Part shown: positions 42,224 to 50,941 of the stretch, piece by piece
Numbering within the stretch: position 1 is the first letter of the stretch
How the letters are laid out: every line of letters begins with the position of its first letter
Assembly (NCBI RefSeq): GCF_003600685.1
Contig: NZ_CP032084.1
Location: 2,604,001 to 2,668,000 of the forward strand
Direction of reading: 5' to 3'
DNA: 64,000 nt
DNA from: Achromobacter sp. B7
GTDB lineage: Bacteria; Pseudomonadota; Gammaproteobacteria; Burkholderiales; Burkholderiaceae_B
Notes under the pieces: generated by a model
The model's database searches: none
Told to the model about the DNA's origin: nothing
Seen by the model: the letters and a program-made list of their open reading frames with translations, nothing else
Program-made: the position numbers and the translations under genes

Positions 42224-42841
42224 ATGATTACGGCACGACCCCTTTCTACACCGCAAGACAAACGTCTTACCAAAGGCGAACGCACCCGCCTACAGCTACT
42301 TGAAGTTGCCGCGGCCGAGTTCGCGGAGCGCGGTTTCCAGCACACGCGTATCAGCGACATCGTGGCTCGCGCCAGCGTGACGCAGCCGGTGTTCTACCAG
42401 TACTTTTCCAGCAAGCAAGCGGCCTACGATGAACTGGTCGGCATGTTCGCGCAACGCTTGCGCCAGGCGATTACCGAAGCGCGCTTGCCCGCCGGACTGG
42501 AAGGCGCCGAATTGGCCGAGCGCATCCAGGGCGGCGTGCTGCGTTTGCTGGGCATCTTGCAGGAAGACTCCAACCTGACACGCATCGGTTTCTTCCAGGT
42601 GGCCGAGGCGGAAGCGCTCAAGGATGAGCTGGTGACGATGATTGCCGACAACGTCCGCGCCGAGCAGCAGGCCGGCCTGTTCCGGCCCGAAATATCCCCC
42701 GACTGGTTGGCGCAGTCCTTGATGGGCATCATCGAACGCTTCACGCGCCAGATGCCGGATGCGCCCCAGCAGCATGCGATAGCGGAATTCATTACCCGGC
42801 TGCTGCTCGATGGCATCCGGCATCAACGACCAGCCTCCTGA
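42224..42841 (+). CDS. TetR-family regulator
   Basis: 205 residues from the ATG at 42224; a GTG at 42188 is an alternative. The HTH is in RISDIVARASVTQPVFYQYFSSKQAAY with ERTRLQLLEVAAAEFAERGF before it (quoted in part). The ligand-binding domain is all-helical, with FFQVAEAEALKDELVTMI. It is divergent from the Gly/His-rich gene (169 bp apart) and convergent with a Bug gene, so the Gly/His-rich gene is the nearest candidate target. Confidence 0.9.
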   Translation: MITARPLSTPQDKRLTKGERTRLQLLEVAAAEFAERGFQHTRISDIVARASVTQPVFYQYFSSKQAAYDELVGMFAQRLRQAITEARLPAGLEGAELAERIQGGVLRLLGILQEDSNLTRIGFFQVAEAEALKDELVTMIADNVRAEQQAGLFRPEISPDWLAQSLMGIIERFTRQMPDAPQQHAIAEFITRLLLDGIRHQRPAS

Positions 42842-42893
42842 CGGGGGCTTTTTTTTGGCGCCCGTTTTTATCGGCCCCGGTTTTTTTGGGGCC
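42841..42893. terminator. Terminator region between convergent TetR and Bug genes
   Basis: Two imperfect hairpins: acggg-ggc / gcgcccgt around an eight-T loop followed by ttttt, and ggcccc / ggggcc around a seven-T loop (42873-42878 / 42888-42893). Together they could stop transcription from both sides. Confidence 0.55.
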
Positions 42894-42983
42894 ACAGTCA
42901 CACCTGGCTCTGTGCGCGTGCAAGGGGATTGTCCTGGCATTCGCGGTGGCGGCGCCGGGCAGTGCGCCGCCCCGCGCCCGCCG

Positions 42984-43964
42984 TCATTCCACCCGAGCGC
43001 CCGAGGCCGCGACCAACTTGCCCGCCGCTTCCCAATCCGCCTTCAGCAGATCCTGAAACTGCGCGAGCGTCTTGGCGTCGGCCTCCACCCCCAACGAGGC
43101 CAGGCGCGCCTGCACCTTCGGGTCCGCCAATACCTTGTTCACCGCCGCGTTGATCTTGTCGCGTTCGGCGGCGGGCAGGCCGGCGGGCGCCAGCAGTCCC
43201 AGCCAGGAATCGAAGGCGTAGCCGGGCAGGCCGCTTTCGGCGACAGTGGGCAGGTCGGGCGCGAAGCGCGAGCGGGTCTTGCCCGTGTAGGCCAGGAACG
43301 TCACGCGCGGGTCGTTGCGATAGGCGGTTACGCCGATGGTGGCGGCGGTGACGGCCTGGACGCGGCCGGCCAGCAGTTCGGTGACGGCGTCGCCGGTGGA
43401 CTTCATGGGAATGTGCTGCATCTGCGCGCCCGAGGCGGCCAGGAACGACGCCATGCCCAGGTGCGACGCGCTGCCGTTGCCGGCCGAGGCATAGTCGTAC
43501 GCGCCGGGTTTGGCCTTGATGGCCTGGATGAAGTCGGCGGTGGTCTTCGCGTTCAGGCTGGAGGACGCCAGGATGATGTAGCCGGTGTTGCCCAGGTACG
43601 CCACGCCGGTGAAGTCTTTGTAGGGGTCGTAGCTCAGGTTCTTGTACAGATAGCCGGCAATGTTGTGGCTGGCGGCGGCCAGCACCAGGGTGTTGCCGTC
43701 GGGGGTGGCGCGCGCCACCTGCGAGGTGCCCACCGTGCCGCCCGCGCCCGCGCGGTTTTCCACCACGATGGAAGCGCCCAACGCCTGACCCAGTTCGTCG
43801 CCGATGGCGCGTGCAATGGTGTCCTGCACCGCGCCCGTGCCGTAGGGCACGACGATGCGGACAACGCGCTGTTCGGCGTGCGCGGCGCCGGCGCCGGCCA
43901 GCGCCAGGGACAGGGCCAAGGTAGTCAGGGTGGTGCGGCGTACGGCTTGGAATCGGGTAGGCAT
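42984..43964 (-). CDS. Bug-family solute-binding protein, second copy
   Basis: 326 residues, with a signal peptide (TLALSLALAGAGAAHAEQ). VVRIVVPYGTGAVQDTIARA, VENRAGAGGTVGTSQVARA, MQHIPMKSTGDAVTELLAGR and APAGLPAAERDKINAAVNKV are the Bug landmarks. It differs from the first copy in the ligand-contact loop (PYGTGAVQD in place of PYGAGGIVD), so a different carboxylate is likely. It is orphan, without permease genes. Confidence 0.94.
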   Translation of the reverse strand: MPTRFQAVRRTTLTTLALSLALAGAGAAHAEQRVVRIVVPYGTGAVQDTIARAIGDELGQALGASIVVENRAGAGGTVGTSQVARATPDGNTLVLAAASHNIAGYLYKNLSYDPYKDFTGVAYLGNTGYIILASSSLNAKTTADFIQAIKAKPGAYDYASAGNGSASHLGMASFLAASGAQMQHIPMKSTGDAVTELLAGRVQAVTAATIGVTAYRNDPRVTFLAYTGKTRSRFAPDLPTVAESGLPGYAFDSWLGLLAPAGLPAAERDKINAAVNKVLADPKVQARLASLGVEADAKTLAQFQDLLKADWEAAGKLVAASGARVE

Positions 43965-44077
43965 GACAGCGGCTCGTTGGGATAGGCCCGCACCCCGTGT
44001 TGAGGCGGGCGAAGGCGTTGGACTCTAAAGAATCGCGTGGCGCCCGCCAACGATTTATTTGCCGCTTGTTTATAGCT

Positions 44078-44136
44078 GCCGGGGATATAGCCTCCAAGGG
44101 AATAGGCGCCGAGGAATAGGCGCCGGGGATATAGCC
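44078..44136. repeat. 15-bp direct repeats gccggggatatagcc
   Basis: Identical copies at 44078-44092 and 44122-44136, with two gaataggcgccg-like copies between. They lie between the NTF2-like stop and the Bug start. Confidence 0.8.
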
Positions 44137-44141
44137 CCCCG

Positions 44142-44537
44142 TCAGGCCCAGGTCTCATGCAGATGCGCCCATTGCGGCTGCCCATCGGCGCCCGCCATGA
44201 ACAGCGCGCTGGCGCGCCGCTGTGTGGCGCCGCCGTTCCAGGCGTGGCGTTCGCGATACGTCAACAGCGCCGCGCCGGCGTCCGCATGGCGCACGGCCAG
44301 CTCGTCGATCTGGATCTTCAAGTCGGGGCGCAAGCCGCGCAGTCCGGCGAACAAGGCGGGCAGGGCGCCGGGCGGCAGCCGCTGCCCGTCTGCGGTAATC
44401 ATGCTGAACTCGGGCGCAAAGGCGTCCAGCAGGGCGGCCAGCACCGGCGGCGGGGTATCGGCGTTGCCGATCCATTGCTCGATGCGGGCGTGGGCGTCCA
44501 GCGCCAGGCGCAGGCTAGGGGTAGACAGGTCGGTCAT
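44142..44537 (-). CDS. NTF2-like (DUF4440-type) protein
   Basis: 131 residues from the ATG at 44537 (MTDLSTPSLRLALDAHARIE). The SnoaL/DUF4440-type cone fold is suggested by VLAALLDAFAPEFSMITADG, GLRPDLKIQIDELAVRHAD, ALLTYRERHAW and RRASALFMAGADGQPQWAHLHETW (quoted in part). Small proteins of this fold are enzymes or ligand binders. It is divergent from a LysR gene 111 bp away, its likely regulator. Confidence 0.82.
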   Translation of the reverse strand: MTDLSTPSLRLALDAHARIEQWIGNADTPPPVLAALLDAFAPEFSMITADGQRLPPGALPALFAGLRGLRPDLKIQIDELAVRHADAGAALLTYRERHAWNGGATQRRASALFMAGADGQPQWAHLHETWA

Positions 44538-44648
44538 GAATAACGCCGTGTAATCAACAAAGAACGCCATTCTAGAAATTTCGATGTCGCGGAAACACCG
44601 CCTGTGGGCCGATATACTGTTCGTCTTTTTTTGACAATGAAGCGGGCC

Positions 44649-45527
44649 ATGATCAATCTGAATCGTCTGTCGATGTTCGTCGCCGTGGTCGATGCCGGCT
44701 CGTTCACGGCGGCCGCCGATGCGTTGGGCACGACCAAGGCCGTCGTCAGCTTCAATGTCAAGCAGCTGGAACAGGAATTGGGCGTGGCGCTCTTGACGCG
44801 CAGCACGCGCCGGTTGGCGCTGACGCAGGCAGGCGAGGGCTTTCATGCTGACTGTGTGCGCCTGCTGCAAGACGCGGACGCGGCCGTGGACCAGGCAAGA
44901 TCCGGCCAGGCGGCTTTATCGGGCAGCTTGCGCGTGACGGCCTCGGTGGACTACGGCAACCGTGTCGTCGTGCCCGCGCTGGCGGCGTTCGCGCGTTTGC
45001 ACCCGGCGCTTCGGGTGGGTTACCAGGCCAGCTCCACGCAAGCGGATCTGATCGGCGAACGCCTGGATGTGGCGATCCGCGTGGGGGCGCTGGCGGACTC
45101 CAGCTACCGCGCCACGCGCATCGGCGAATTCAGGCTGCTGTTGGTGGCCAGCCCGGCGCTGCTGGCCGAACATGGCGCTCCGCGCTCGCTCCCGGCGTTG
45201 GCCGCCTTGCCTTGGCTGGCCAACCGGCCGGGTCGCATCGACCATTGGCGGCTGACGGACAGCAAGGGGCGCGACCACGCGTTGCGCGTGGCGCCTGTGG
45301 CGCATGCGGACACGGCGTCGGCGTTGCTGGCCTTTGCCGAGGCCGGCTGCGGCGTGGCCGCCTTGCCGGATTGGTTGCTGGAAGAGCCCCTGGCCCGTGG
45401 CACGTTGCAGCGGGTGATGCCGTCGTACACGTTGCCGCGCCAGCCGGTGCACGCCGTCTATCCCGACACCCGCCACGTCAGCGCCAAGGTGCGGCGGTTC
45501 ATCGATTTCCTGCGAACGGGGAAGTAA
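44649..45527 (+). CDS. LysR-family regulator
   Basis: 292 residues from the ATG at 44649 (an upstream ATG at 44637 lacks an RBS). The HTH is NRLSMFVAVVDAGSFTAAAD with TTKAVVSFNVKQLEQELGV. The CrgA-like effector domain has GSLRVTASVDYGNRVVVPAL and DVAIRVGALADSSYRATRIG, typical of the subgroup regulating quinone- or aldehyde-type enzymes. The probable target is the divergent NTF2-like gene. Confidence 0.92.
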   Translation: MINLNRLSMFVAVVDAGSFTAAADALGTTKAVVSFNVKQLEQELGVALLTRSTRRLALTQAGEGFHADCVRLLQDADAAVDQARSGQAALSGSLRVTASVDYGNRVVVPALAAFARLHPALRVGYQASSTQADLIGERLDVAIRVGALADSSYRATRIGEFRLLLVASPALLAEHGAPRSLPALAALPWLANRPGRIDHWRLTDSKGRDHALRVAPVAHADTASALLAFAEAGCGVAALPDWLLEEPLARGTLQRVMPSYTLPRQPVHAVYPDTRHVSAKVRRFIDFLRTGK

Positions 45528-45537
45528 CGCGCGGCCC

Positions 45538-45600
45538 ACCCGAAGCCCAACCCCAAGCCCGCCCCAAGCCCGCTTCAAGCCCGCCCCGCGCCCAGCCTCG
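45538..45600. repeat. Imperfect cccaagcccgc repeat between convergent genes
   Basis: Units of about 10-11 bp (cgaagcccaac, cccaagcccgc, cccaagcccgc, ttcaagcccgc, cccgcgccc) fill the 80-bp gap between the LysR and M20 peptidase stops. Confidence 0.8.
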
Positions 45601-45607
45601 GAAAACC

Positions 45608-47002
45608 TCAGCGCGACAGCGGTGGCGTGTCGCCCGCGCCCAGGTCCCAGTACAGGCCCGTCATCAACCCCAGCGCCTGGCGCAGCAGTTCGGGCGGCAG
45701 GTGTTCGTTGGGCGCGTGCTGTGAGCAACCGGGGTAGGAATGCGGCACCCAGATCGTGCGCAGGCCCAGCACATCCGTGAAGATGTCGTTGGGCAACGAA
45801 CCGCCCAGATTGGGCAGCAGCGCCGTCTTCTGGCCCGACGTGCGTTCCAGCGAATCCACCGCCCATTGCACCCAGGCATCGTCCGGATCGATGCGCGTGG
45901 CGCGGAACATGGATTCGCGCGTCAGCGCAATCTTGACCATCGAAAAGCCGTGGCTGTCCAGATGCCGGCGCAGGGCCGGGATCAGGTCGTCCGGGTCCAC
46001 GCCGACCACAAAGCGCAGCTGGCAACGTGCCCAGGCGCGCGGCGGGATGGCGTTGACGGGCGTTTCCGGGTTGCCGGTCTTGTAGGCCAACACTTCAAAC
46101 GAGCACCAGCCGAAGACGCGCTCGGCGGGCGACAGGCCGGGCTCGCCCCAGTCCGGTTCGATCTCGGGGCCGTCGGCGCCGCCGTCCACCTGGCAGTCGG
46201 CCAAGGCGCGGCGCACGGCGGCGGGTAGTTCGGTCGGCACCCATTCCGGAATACGGATCTGCCCGGTGGGCGACACGATGGTCGATATGGCGTGCGCCAG
46301 CTGAATGCCGGGGTTGGAAATCAGCCCACCCCAGTTACCCGAATGGTGGCCGCCGGCCCGTGCCTCGATAGACAGATCAACGTTCAGGCTGCCGCGCGCG
46401 CCCAGGAAGATGGTGGGGCGCTGGGGGGCAAGACGCGGGCCGTCGGATGCAATCAGCAAGTCGGCCGCCAGCATGTCGCGATGGTCGGCGCACAGTTCGC
46501 GCAAGCCCATCGAGCCCGTCTCTTCGCCCATTTCAATCAGATACTTGGCGTTGAAGCCCAGCTTGCCGCGCGCTTGCAGCACCAGCCGCAGCGCTTCCAT
46601 GTTGATGGTGTGCTGCCCCTTGTTGTCGGCAATGCCCCGGCCATACCAGCGGCCTTCGGCTTCGGTCAGCGCCCAGGGCGTCAATCCTTCCTTCCATTCC
46701 TTTTCCAACCCACGGATGACGTCGCCGTGGCCATAGCCCAGCACGGTCGGCAGGGCGGCGTCTTCGATGCGCTCGGCGTACAGGAAGGGCGCCAGCGCCT
46801 TGGGGTGCGTCAGGGTGCGGCAGGTGAATCCCATCGCCTCGAAGGCCGGGCGGATCTCGGATTCCAGGTAGTCGGCCAGCACGGCGGCGCGCTCGGGGTT
46901 CTGGCTTTCGGTGGGCAGCGCCAGGCGCCGCGCCAGCAGGGCGCGGAAGGCGCCCGAATCAAAACACTGTTCTGCTTGGGCGATGGCTTGCTCGCGGGTC
47001 AT
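45608..47002 (-). CDS. M20-family metallopeptidase, last gene of the peptide operon
   Basis: 464 residues, cytosolic. The zinc-site residues of M20 peptidases are visible: His92 and Asp94 (GYGHGDV), Asp126 (GIADNKGQ), Glu160/Glu161 (MGEETGS) and Asp187 (ASDGP). A C-terminal His (CSQHAPNEH) completes the site, and a dimerisation insert holds GHHSGNWGGL. Such enzymes cleave dipeptides or deacylate amino acids. The start overlaps the ABC gene by 4 bp, so imported peptides are probably its substrates. Confidence 0.93.
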   Translation of the reverse strand: MTREQAIAQAEQCFDSGAFRALLARRLALPTESQNPERAAVLADYLESEIRPAFEAMGFTCRTLTHPKALAPFLYAERIEDAALPTVLGYGHGDVIRGLEKEWKEGLTPWALTEAEGRWYGRGIADNKGQHTINMEALRLVLQARGKLGFNAKYLIEMGEETGSMGLRELCADHRDMLAADLLIASDGPRLAPQRPTIFLGARGSLNVDLSIEARAGGHHSGNWGGLISNPGIQLAHAISTIVSPTGQIRIPEWVPTELPAAVRRALADCQVDGGADGPEIEPDWGEPGLSPAERVFGWCSFEVLAYKTGNPETPVNAIPPRAWARCQLRFVVGVDPDDLIPALRRHLDSHGFSMVKIALTRESMFRATRIDPDDAWVQWAVDSLERTSGQKTALLPNLGGSLPNDIFTDVLGLRTIWVPHSYPGCSQHAPNEHLPPELLRQALGLMTGLYWDLGAGDTPPLSR

Positions 47003-48036
47003 GATCGGGCTCCGGTGGAGTTGGGAATTGAAGAGGAAAGGGAAGCCGCACTAGAAATGGAAGCAGATGCCGCGGTCGATGCAGCGCCGGATTCAGGATA
47101 CAGATGGCAAGCCACCACGGACCCGTCACGCAGCGTCAGCGCGGGCCGCTCCACCTTGCATTGCGGCATGGCGTGTTGGCAACGTGGGTGAAACGGGCAA
47201 CCGGGCGGCGGATGCAAGGGGTCGGGGAACGACAGGCCCAAGCCCATGTCCGGAATGCCCAGGCCCGGTTCGGGCGTCAGCACCGACGCCAGCAAGGCCT
47301 GCGTATAGGGATGGTGCGGGTCGTGAAACAACTTGGCCGTGGGCGCCGATTCCACCACACGCCCCAGGTACATCACCGCCACATGCGTGGCGATGTGTTC
47401 GACCACCGCCAGGTTATGGCTGATGAACACATACGTCAGGTTGAACTCGCGCCGCAGTTCCATCAGCAGGTTCATGATCTGCGCTTGCACGGATACGTCC
47501 AGCGCGGACGTCGGCTCGTCGCAGATGACGATTTCCGGGTTCATGACCAGCGCGCGCGCAATCGCCACGCGCTGGCGCTGGCCGCCGGACAGCTGCCCCG
47601 GCGTGTTGTGCGCCAGCCGGGGCGGCAGGCCCACGCGTTCCAGCATCTCGATGGCCTTGTGCATCTTGGGGTTGGCGATGCCGTGCACCTCCAGCGGCAG
47701 CGACACGATGGACGCGATGGACCGGCGCGGGTTCAAGGACGAATACGGGTCCTGGAAAATCGGCTGCACCCGGCGCGCCAGCGCGCGGCGGTCCATCTGC
47801 CGGATGTCTTGCCCGTCCAGCTTGATGGCGCCGTCGCTGGGCGGCGTCAGGCCCAGCAGCATGCGGGCCAGTGTGGATTTTCCGCAGCCCGATTCGCCCA
47901 CGATGCCCAGCACCGCGCCGCGTTCCACGGCCAGGTCCACGCCGTTGACGGCGTGCAGCGTGCTGCGCGGCCGGAACATGCCCGAACGGATCGAAAATTG
48001 CCGGCTGACGGCTTCGGCTTGCAACAGCGCGCTCAT
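46999..48036 (-). CDS. Peptide ABC transporter ATP-binding protein (DppF type)
   Basis: 345 residues. Walker [10 protein letters not shown] (47-55), Q-loop FQDPYSSLNPR, signature LSGGQRQR (about 158), Walker B IVICDEPTSALD, and a C-terminal oligopeptide-transporter domain with the four-Cys-type region PPPGCPFHPRCQ, which in relatives binds an Fe-S cluster. The last 27 residues are Ser/Ala-rich (AASASISSAASLSSS), unusual for the family. Energises import with the DppD-like subunit. Confidence 0.95.
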   Translation of the reverse strand: MSALLQAEAVSRQFSIRSGMFRPRSTLHAVNGVDLAVERGAVLGIVGESGCGKSTLARMLLGLTPPSDGAIKLDGQDIRQMDRRALARRVQPIFQDPYSSLNPRRSIASIVSLPLEVHGIANPKMHKAIEMLERVGLPPRLAHNTPGQLSGGQRQRVAIARALVMNPEIVICDEPTSALDVSVQAQIMNLLMELRREFNLTYVFISHNLAVVEHIATHVAVMYLGRVVESAPTAKLFHDPHHPYTQALLASVLTPEPGLGIPDMGLGLSFPDPLHPPPGCPFHPRCQHAMPQCKVERPALTLRDGSVVACHLYPESGAASTAASASISSAASLSSSIPNSTGARS

Positions 48037-49022
48037 GCCAGGACTCCTTCTTCAACGCGGATGCAGCGCCATTGTTGATGCGGCGGCTGGCCGTGCACGG
48101 GCACGGTGTCGCGGCATTGCGGCTGCACGTAGCGGCAACGGTCGGCAAAGGCGCAGCCGCGCAGCTCGCCCACCAATGACGGCACCACGCCGGGTATCGT
48201 GCCCAGCGATTCGCCGGGCGGGGTGCGGCCGGGCACGGGGATACAGCCCAGCAAGCCCTCTGTATAGGGATGGCGCGGCGTGGCGAAGATGTCCTTGACC
48301 GGGCCTTCCTCGACGATCTGCCCCGCATACATCACCGCCACCTGCTGTGCAATGCGCGCCACCACGCCCAGGTCGTGGGTGATCAGCACCATGGCAATGC
48401 CAAGCTCGGCCTGCAAGTCCGCCAGCAAGCGCAGGATCTGCGCCTGGATGGTGACGTCCAGCGCCGTGCTGGGCTCATCGGCAATCAGCAGTTCCGGGCC
48501 GCACATCAGCGCCATGGCTATCATCACGCGCTGGCGCAGGCCGCCGGAAAGCTGGTGCGGATATTGCGTCAGCCGTTGTCCGGCCGATGCGATGCCCACC
48601 TTTTCCAGCAGTTCCACCGCGCGGTCGCGCGCCTGTTGCTGGCTGGCATGGCGGTGGTGGATGTAGTGTTCGGTCAGTTGCTCGCCGATGGCGTAGGCGG
48701 GGTTCAGCGCCGTCATCGGTTCCTGGAAAATCATCGCCATCTTGCTGCCGCGCAGCGCATTGATGCGGCGGCTGCGCGCGGTGGACAGGTCTTCGCCCAG
48801 CACCGCCAACCGGCGTGTCGTGCGTTTGGCCGCCTTGGGCAGCAGGCCCATGATGGCCAGCGACGTCATCGATTTGCCGCAGCCCGATTCGCCCACCAGG
48901 CACAGCGTTTCGCCGCGCTTGACCTGGAACGACACGTCGCGCACCGCGTGCAGCGGCCCGCGCGGCGTGGCGATGTCGACCGTCAGCCCTTGCACGTCCA
49001 GCACAATTTCTTTGTCGGCCAT
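48033..49022 (-). CDS. Peptide ABC transporter ATP-binding protein (DppD type)
   Basis: 329 residues. Walker [10 protein letters not shown] (44-52), Q-loop [12 protein letters not shown], signature LSGGLRQR, Walker [13 protein letters not shown], and a C-terminal domain with [15 protein letters not shown]. Overlaps the DppF-like gene by 4 bp and sits 2 bp after the permease gene, so the whole unit is one operon. Confidence 0.95.
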   Translation of the reverse strand: MADKEIVLDVQGLTVDIATPRGPLHAVRDVSFQVKRGETLCLVGESGCGKSMTSLAIMGLLPKAAKRTTRRLAVLGEDLSTARSRRINALRGSKMAMIFQEPMTALNPAYAIGEQLTEHYIHHRHASQQQARDRAVELLEKVGIASAGQRLTQYPHQLSGGLRQRVMIAMALMCGPELLIADEPSTALDVTIQAQILRLLADLQAELGIAMVLITHDLGVVARIAQQVAVMYAGQIVEEGPVKDIFATPRHPYTEGLLGCIPVPGRTPPGESLGTIPGVVPSLVGELRGCAFADRCRYVQPQCRDTVPVHGQPPHQQWRCIRVEEGVLA

Positions 49023-49024
49023 GG

Positions 49025-49942
49025 TCAGGCCCTCTCTTCAGGCGTCAGCAGTTGATGCAGCCCATCGCCGGCCAGGTTGATCGCAAAGATCAACACCGCC
49101 AGCGCCGAACCCGGAATGGCGATCAGCCAGAACGAAAAGAACATGTACGCCTTGGCTTCGGAAATCATCAGCCCCCAGGACGGCAGCGGCGGCTGCACGC
49201 CCAGGCCCAGGAACGACAGCGAGGCTTCCAGCAAGATGGCGCTGGCCGCTTCCAGCGTGGCAATCACGATCAGCTGCGGCACCACGTTGGGCAGCACTTC
49301 GCCCCACACGATGCGCCACGTGGACGCGCCAGCCGCCTGCGCCGCCGCCACGTATTCCAGCGATCGCACCTGCTGCGTGGCGCTGCGCATGACCACGGCG
49401 TAGCGGTCCCATTTCAAAAAGCCCAGCACCAGGATCACCACCCACAGCGAACCACCGACGATGGCCACCGTGGCCAGCGCCACCAGGATCACGGGCATGG
49501 ACAAACGGGTCGTGATCAGGAACGACACGGTCATGTCGACCTTGCCGCCGAAGTAGCCGGCGGCCATGCCCATGGCGGTGCCGATGATTCCGGATATCAA
49601 CGCCACGCTGACGCCGATCAACAGCGAAATGCGCGCGCCGTAGAACAGGCGAGACAGATAGTCGCGGCCCAGCTGGTCGGTGCCCAGCGGATGCAGCCAC
49701 GTGCCCTTGGCGTACCAGACGGGCGGCGCGGTGCGGTAGGCCAGGTCCTGAAAGTACGGGTCGTGCGGGGAAATCCACGGCGCCAGCAGCGCGATCAGCA
49801 CGATGATGAGCAGGATGCCGCCACCGGCCAGCAGCGCCTTGTTGCGGCGCAGCCTGCGCCAGCGCAAGGTGGATGCGGACAGTTCCATCGCGGCTGCGGC
49901 GGGCGCGCCCGGAACGGAGGGAGTGAGAATAGGCGTGGTCAT
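49025..49942 (-). CDS. Peptide ABC transporter permease (DppC type)
   Basis: 305 residues. A 20-residue cytoplasmic leader and first helix (ALLAGGILLIIVLIALLAPW), then HPLGTDQLGRDYLSRLFYGAR, the DppC/OppC signature. The EAA-loop region has AAAQAAGASTWRIVWGEVLP. Five or six membrane helices in all. Pairs with the DppB-like permease. Confidence 0.95.
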   Translation of the reverse strand: MTTPILTPSVPGAPAAAAMELSASTLRWRRLRRNKALLAGGGILLIIVLIALLAPWISPHDPYFQDLAYRTAPPVWYAKGTWLHPLGTDQLGRDYLSRLFYGARISLLIGVSVALISGIIGTAMGMAAGYFGGKVDMTVSFLITTRLSMPVILVALATVAIVGGSLWVVILVLGFLKWDRYAVVMRSATQQVRSLEYVAAAQAAGASTWRIVWGEVLPNVVPQLIVIATLEAASAILLEASLSFLGLGVQPPLPSWGLMISEAKAYMFFSFWLIAIPGSALAVLIFAINLAGDGLHQLLTPEERA

Positions 49943-49943
49943 G

Positions 49944-50861
49944 TCAGGACACCCGGATGCGCGGATCGAGCCACGCGTTGGCGATATCGGCGGCTAGCGT
50001 CAGCAGCACGTACAGCACGGACAGCAGCAGCACAATCAGCTGCATCACCGGATAGTCCTTGTACGTAATGCTCTGGTAGGCCAGATAGCCCAGGCCGTCC
50101 AGCGCGAAGATGGTTTCGATGACGACCGAGCCGCCCAGCAGGTAGCCCAGCTGCACGGCGGCCAGCGCCACAACCGGCACGATGGCGTTGCGCAGTGCGT
50201 GCTTGAAGATGATCTTGCGCGCGGGCAGTCCCTTGGCGCGGGCGGTGCGGATGTAGTCCGCGCCCAGCACTTCGATCATGCCGGCGCGTATCAGTCGCAT
50301 GAAGGCCGGCGCCACGTAGTAGCCCAGCGCAATCGCGGGCATCACGAAATGCTGCCAGGTGCCGCTGCCCGACACCGGCAGGATGCGCAGCGATATCGAA
50401 AACAGCATGATCAAAATCAGCGCAAAGAAAAAGTTTGGCAGCGCCTGGCCCAGCACGGCAATCGCCAGGCACACGCGGTCGATCACGCTGCCCTTGTAAA
50501 TGGCGGCCAGCACGCCCAGCGGAATCGACACCAGCAGCGCAAAGCCCAGCGCGCCCATGCCCAGCAGCAAGGTGGTTTTGAGCTTGGACAGAATCAACGG
50601 CCCGGCCTCGGTCTTGAAGTACACCGACGTGCCGAAATCGCCCTGCATGATGTGCCACAGCCAGTCGGCGTATTGCACCACCAGCGGCCGGTCCAGCCCG
50701 TAGGTCTTGCGGATCATGTCGATATCGGCCTGACGCGCGCCTTCGCCGGCCAGCGCCAGCGCCGGGTCGCCCGACAGATGCAGCAGCAGGAACGCCAGGA
50801 TCGATACGGTCAGCGCCACCAGCGCCGCCAGGCCCAGGCGCCTGATCGTGAAATAAAGCAT
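49944..50861 (-). CDS. Peptide ABC transporter permease (DppB type)
   Basis: 305 residues, six membrane helices. The N-terminus MLYFTIRRLGLAALVALTVS and the EAA-loop YIRTARAKGLPARKIIFKHA with LRNAIVPVVALAAVQLGYLL are DppB hallmarks. Its stop lies one base upstream of the DppC-like start codon, so the two are tightly coupled. An 80-bp gap separates it from the binding-protein gene. Confidence 0.95.
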   Translation of the reverse strand: MLYFTIRRLGLAALVALTVSILAFLLLHLSGDPALALAGEGARQADIDMIRKTYGLDRPLVVQYADWLWHIMQGDFGTSVYFKTEAGPLILSKLKTTLLLGMGALGFALLVSIPLGVLAAIYKGSVIDRVCLAIAVLGQALPNFFFALILIMLFSISLRILPVSGSGTWQHFVMPAIALGYYVAPAFMRLIRAGMIEVLGADYIRTARAKGLPARKIIFKHALRNAIVPVVALAAVQLGYLLGGSVVIETIFALDGLGYLAYQSITYKDYPVMQLIVLLLSVLYVLLTLAADIANAWLDPRIRVS

Positions 50862-50941
50862 AGGACTTCCTCTAACGTTTCAGCCCGCCGGACGGGCGTG
50901 GCGCCCGCCCGGCGTTACCCCGCGCGTGACTTCCCGCGTGG